A stretch of DNA of 64,000 nucleotides from MGIIb-O2 sp002494975 (GTDB lineage Archaea > Thermoplasmatota > Poseidoniia > Poseidoniales > Thalassarchaeaceae). Location of the stretch: assembly GCA_028355015.1 (NCBI GenBank), contig JAOMRN010000004.1, positions 68,405-132,404 on the forward strand, in the 5' to 3' direction. Of the stretch, positions 61,010 through 64,000 are shown in pieces (positions within the stretch are counted from its first letter, which is position 1; each line of letters begins with the position of its first letter). The notes under the pieces are model-generated. The model ran no database searches, had not been told where the DNA came from, and was given only the letters and a program-made list of their open reading frames with translations. The translations under genes and the position numbers were made by a program.

Positions 61010-62707
61010 ATGGCTGGCCCTGCCGAAGTTAGTTTTCCTGGCGATAAAAATCGCAGAAAAAAGGTGAGAGTAAGGGGCATTAAACAAGCATCTAAACAAA
61101 TTCAAGAAAGATTAGAAAAAGACTTAGATTCGTTAATAGAAGATCCTTTGGTGTTTCTACCAGAAATAAAAGTTGGTTTAGGGAAACCTCGAAGAGATAT
61201 GATGGCTGCTAGTTTGAAAGAAATAAACTATGTTGCAGCAAAAAGACACGATAGAAGATGGTTAGCAAAAAGAATGGTGAAAAGAAGAGGTTGTGTGATA
61301 TCTCGCTCATTGGCTGGAAGTCTGTTAGCTGCGTTAGATGGAGACCATTCTACTGTATCTGTATTCAACAATCCTGTTTATGGATCTTCTAGTTTTATTA
61401 GAAGAGGTAATGGTAAACAATCACACCAAGCAGGGATTCAAAACTTCAATAATCATAAACTTAGATTATTAGTTTGGGATGATCATGCAAAATCGGGGCA
61501 TTGGTTTTTCTCCTGGAAAAATGGATTTGAGTACACAGGATTATCTCCTTTAGCGCCAGATGATTGGATTGAATCTGCTCTAAACAATGCTTCAATAAAA
61601 TTTTCTGGTGACCAAATAAGGTGGTCTAAAGGTTTGGACGAAGAAACTGTTACCAATGAGGTATTTACTGACTCAGGGTGGCTTAAAATTACATTTCAAA
61701 ATGGTGTTGTTGCGGGTTTGTCACAAAATTCTCTCTCAAAACCTGATGAAGCTTTTATCCCCTCAATTGCATTAACAATGCTTCCACCTAAGATTTCTGA
61801 AATTGTTGAGGCAGAATGGATTTGGAGGCCGGCGGGATGGCCTGAAGACAAGCCCCTACCTCCAAAAGGATTAGAAAAATTAGATGAAATAATTTTAGCC
61901 TGGATGTCTATGACTTTAGAAGATTCAATTTTGGCTAGAGAATGTAGAACTAGTATTCTCAATTCTATAGAAGACGGTTACGTATGTGGGACTAATTGGT
62001 TTGATAGTGAAGGGAAAAATGAATTATTAGAATTTTTATCGGGTAGTGAAAATGAAAAAGAAGCTGTTTCTGTGATACTGGATAATTTAGATTCAGGGAT
62101 ACATGTCAGACAGGACGGTCAGACTTTCAATCTAGAACATGAAGTTGTGCGATTTGAAGAAAGTTCTTGCCATCCACTACTGGTTTCTTTGTGGGAAGAA
62201 TATGGGATGGTTGTCCTTGAACAAATGTTCAATTTAGATGGAGAAAAAGCAGATTTAATTTACAAAAAACAACTACAGAGAAAGCAAGGTTTTGGCGCTT
62301 TCTTAAGAGAATTAGGGGCGAATCTTTCTACTGCTAAGAAACTCGATTTGTTGCCATGGAAAACAAATGAGTTGCCAGTGCCTCTAAACTTTGCAGATAA
62401 ATTAATTCGAAAGGCAGGAGATCATGGTATTGCTTCTACGGTTTCAATGGCCAGAAAAGGTAATGGTTTGGAGTCTGCTATGGGTTGGGCTTGGCTAGTT
62501 GTTCATGATAGGACTGAATCAGATGCATGGAGGTTCGATTCGTCTTCACGGGACAAAGGGAGTGATTGGGTTCCAGCTCTAAAGATGCTATGGGATTCTG
62601 CAGAAAAAATATTACTGAAGAATCAAAAAGATGCTAGAGGAGATTACATTGTTGCTATGGAGAAACTTGCAGAAATCTCTGGAGCTGGTAAATTGTCTAA
62701 ACCATAG
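61010..62707 (+). CDS. Unrecognised 565-residue protein
   Basis: No family recognised. Soluble, no signal peptide. A strongly basic N-terminal region (KNRRKKVRVRGIKQASKQIQ) is followed by another basic segment (AAKRHDRRWLAKRMVKRRGC). A mixed alpha/beta domain has a short NNPVYGSSSFIRRGNGKQSH loop and several Trp-rich segments (WDDHAKSGHWFFSWKNGFEY, EAEWIWRPAGW). The C-terminal ~200 residues are helical. The basic N-terminus suggests nucleic-acid contact (inference). ATG 61010 is chosen over 61001. It lies 52 bases after dphB on the same strand and may share its transcript. Confidence 0.65.
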   Translation: MAGPAEVSFPGDKNRRKKVRVRGIKQASKQIQERLEKDLDSLIEDPLVFLPEIKVGLGKPRRDMMAASLKEINYVAAKRHDRRWLAKRMVKRRGCVISRSLAGSLLAALDGDHSTVSVFNNPVYGSSSFIRRGNGKQSHQAGIQNFNNHKLRLLVWDDHAKSGHWFFSWKNGFEYTGLSPLAPDDWIESALNNASIKFSGDQIRWSKGLDEETVTNEVFTDSGWLKITFQNGVVAGLSQNSLSKPDEAFIPSIALTMLPPKISEIVEAEWIWRPAGWPEDKPLPPKGLEKLDEIILAWMSMTLEDSILARECRTSILNSIEDGYVCGTNWFDSEGKNELLEFLSGSENEKEAVSVILDNLDSGIHVRQDGQTFNLEHEVVRFEESSCHPLLVSLWEEYGMVVLEQMFNLDGEKADLIYKKQLQRKQGFGAFLRELGANLSTAKKLDLLPWKTNELPVPLNFADKLIRKAGDHGIASTVSMARKGNGLESAMGWAWLVVHDRTESDAWRFDSSSRDKGSDWVPALKMLWDSAEKILLKNQKDARGDYIVAMEKLAEISGAGKLSKP

Positions 62708-62716
62708 GGCAAATTT

Positions 62717-63313
62717 TCAGGCTAACACTATCCAAATTGCTACTGCTAGTAAAGAAGAACCCATGATTCTATTAAGTAATTTAGCAGATTTAGGCGTAGA
62801 AAACAACTTTCTCAACTGAGTGCCAAATGCGGCCCATGACATCACTGCCGGGAGCCCAAAAATCAAATTGAGAAGAACAAGCATGGCTTTAGCAGCAAAT
62901 GTTGCTCCGAATAGATGACCAAATTGAGTCATTAAAACTAAAAAATGTATCCATGCTTTTCCATTGACTATTTGAATTATAGAACCAGTTTTTATTCCTA
63001 GCCTAGAGCTCTCTTTTTCATCATCTGATAAAGGAGAAGATTTCCATACTTTGTAACCTAGATAAGCAATATATCCTGCTCCCACATACGTTAATAAATC
63101 AAAAAAAGACTGATTTTTTTCTATGAATACTGTCGCACCTCCAACAAATAATCCCAATGTTGACCAACCTATTGCCATGCCCATGATCAAAGGTAATGTA
63201 TTTCGAAACCCATATTGTGAACCATGCGCAGCACAAAGGATATTATTTGGCCCAGGAGTAAAACACATCGGTACGATAAAAACTAACGCCGCAATTAGAA
63301 GATCGGAGTCCAT
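62717..63313 (-). CDS. RhtB/LysE-family amino-acid exporter
   Basis: About 198 residues, six helices. The N-terminal helix has MCFTPGPNNILCAAHGSQYG, the RhtB/LysE (TPGPN) signature; INGKAWIHFLVLM-type text occurs mid-protein. It exports amino acids such as threonine or homoserine in bacteria. ATG 63313 is chosen; GTG 63322 abuts the upstream stop. It is 9 bases after the trans-sulfuration enzyme gene and probably in one operon with it. This pairing could export a by-product or substrate of that pathway (inference). Confidence 0.88.
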   Translation of the reverse strand: MDSDLLIAALVFIVPMCFTPGPNNILCAAHGSQYGFRNTLPLIMGMAIGWSTLGLFVGGATVFIEKNQSFFDLLTYVGAGYIAYLGYKVWKSSPLSDDEKESSRLGIKTGSIIQIVNGKAWIHFLVLMTQFGHLFGATFAAKAMLVLLNLIFGLPAVMSWAAFGTQLRKLFSTPKSAKLLNRIMGSSLLAVAIWIVLA

Positions 63314-63322
63314 TCGAATCAC

Positions 63323-64000
63323 TTAAGCACGAGACTCTAATAATTCAGATGCTGCAAGTAATGCTTGTTCGATATCATTCCAGATATCTTCCACATCTTC
63401 AATTCCAACGCTCATTCGAACAAAACCAGGTATCACACCTGCTTCCATCCTAACCTCTTCTGGGACGAACATATGGCTTGAATTAAATGGGCATTCAACA
63501 AGACTTTCAACACCGCCAAGACTTGTTGCTTCTAATGTCATTTTCAGAGATTTCATGAACTTTAGAGCGGCTGCATCGCCACCTTTCACCACATAGGCTA
63601 ACATGCCATTTCCTTTTGGCATTATTTTCTTTGCTAATTCATAATCATCATAGTCTGGTAAAGAAACATGATTTACGCTGTGAATCATTGGGTGTTGAGA
63701 GAGCCTCTTTGCTAACTCTGCCGCATTTGACGTATGTATTGGCATTCGAGCGTGTAAAGTCCTCATACCTCTTTCTAACAAATAGCACATATGCGGGTCT
63801 GCTGCACCTCCAAAGTGTACTTTCTTAGGAAAAATCTGTGCAATTAAATCTTTCTTGCCTACGACAAATCCGGCTATTAAATCTGAATGTCCTCCTAAGT
63901 ATTTAGTTCCCGAATGAATTACTAAATCGAAACCATGTTTTACAGGATTACATCCCCAAGGAGATGCGAATGTGTTGTCTACGACGGAAATAAGATTGTG
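63323..64000 (-). CDS. Cys/Met-metabolism PLP enzyme (cystathionine synthase/lyase family), N-terminus cut by window edge
   Basis: The frame is open on the minus strand to the right edge. Visible: LISVVDNTFASPWGCNPVKHGFDLVIHS, then SGTKYLGGHSD, which holds the PLP-binding lysine, followed by FVVGKKDLIAQIF and a long C-terminal domain (RGMRTLHARMPIHTSNAAELAKRL, LGGVESLVECPFNSSHMF, VRMSVGIEDVEDIWNDIEQAL). The ~226 residues present are the C-terminal part of a ~390-residue enzyme such as cystathionine gamma-synthase, gamma-lyase or O-acylhomoserine sulfhydrylase; the branch cannot be fixed. It runs into the exporter gene. Confidence 0.9.
   Translation of the reverse strand, partial: HNLISVVDNTFASPWGCNPVKHGFDLVIHSGTKYLGGHSDLIAGFVVGKKDLIAQIFPKKVHFGGAADPHMCYLLERGMRTLHARMPIHTSNAAELAKRLSQHPMIHSVNHVSLPDYDDYELAKKIMPKGNGMLAYVVKGGDAAALKFMKSLKMTLEATSLGGVESLVECPFNSSHMFVPEEVRMEAGVIPGFVRMSVGIEDVEDIWNDIEQALLAASELLESRA

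Overview
This 64 kb window is an A+T-rich, very gene-dense piece of an archaeal chromosome. The archaeal assignment rests on transcription factor B, both subunits of DNA topoisomerase VI, the eL18-uL13-uS9-RpoN cluster, an Rpb12/RpoP-type RNA polymerase subunit, diphthine synthase, a stand-alone GMP synthetase glutaminase and two PAC2-type proteasome chaperone homologues. Mixed in are bacterial-looking genes: NAD-dependent DNA ligase, pyruvoyl aspartate decarboxylase, a PlsC-like acyltransferase, bacterial-type isocitrate dehydrogenase and a class II ribonucleotide reductase. Together with two giant surface proteins, this points to planktonic marine Euryarchaeota (Marine Group II, Poseidoniia, or a close relative). 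That placement is an inference from gene content; no rRNA gene is present to settle it.

Layout. 1-3.8 kb: MoaA (cut by the left edge), an NfuA-type Fe-S carrier, a PAC2 protein, an orphan gene overlapping a pentapeptide-repeat gene, and a hot-dog thioesterase. 3.8-9 kb: MFS transporter, tRNA-Arg(GCG), PKD lipoprotein, a DEDDh exonuclease and a RecB/Cas4-type Fe-S nuclease that converge. 9-12.1 kb: second PAC2 protein, LigA, tRNA-Pro(GGG). 12.2-13.7 kb: rpoN, uS9, uL13 and eL18 (one minus-strand operon). 13.8-21.9 kb: one gene for a ~2,670-residue membrane-anchored surface protein with about thirty calcium-type repeats, an embedded cupredoxin-like domain and a cytoplasmic DUF4129-like tail. 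22-27 kb: PanD, RlmH, small orphans, cobalamin adenosyltransferase, LysE-type exporter, Nudix hydrolase, DHH phosphoesterase, a DUF4079-like membrane protein. 27-32 kb: a 1,122-residue protein ending in a PIN nuclease domain, isocitrate dehydrogenase, OsmC. 32-41 kb: B12-dependent ribonucleotide reductase, a HEAT-like orphan, TFB, a swivel-first aconitase-family enzyme. 41-46 kb: topoisomerase VI B and A, a membrane orphan, a winged-helix regulator. 46-51 kb: a 1,690-residue surface protein with a von Willebrand A domain inside propeller-type repeats. 51-56.4 kb: a minus-strand run with acyltransferase, DUF3817, an SdhA-like flavoprotein and a membrane orphan. 56.5-58.9 kb: tRNA-Arg(CCU), a clamp-loader-like ATPase, an extended RpoP, GuaAA and tRNA-Asp(GUC). 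59-64 kb: a Trm5/TYW2-type methyltransferase divergent from diphthine synthase, a 566-residue orphan, a RhtB/LysE exporter, and a trans-sulfuration PLP enzyme cut by the right edge.

Connections. Cobalamin adenosyltransferase supplies the cofactor of the class II ribonucleotide reductase. Isocitrate dehydrogenase, the aconitase-family enzyme and the SdhA-like flavoprotein fit central carbon metabolism. The ribosomal/RNA polymerase cluster, TFB and RpoP cover transcription and translation. LigA, topoisomerase VI, the RFC-like ATPase and two nucleases cover DNA maintenance.

No intergenic gap exceeds 300 bases, and neighbouring genes often overlap by 4-17 bases. I see no insertion sequence, integrase, prophage, CRISPR array or rRNA gene. 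All four tRNAs encode their 3' CCA.
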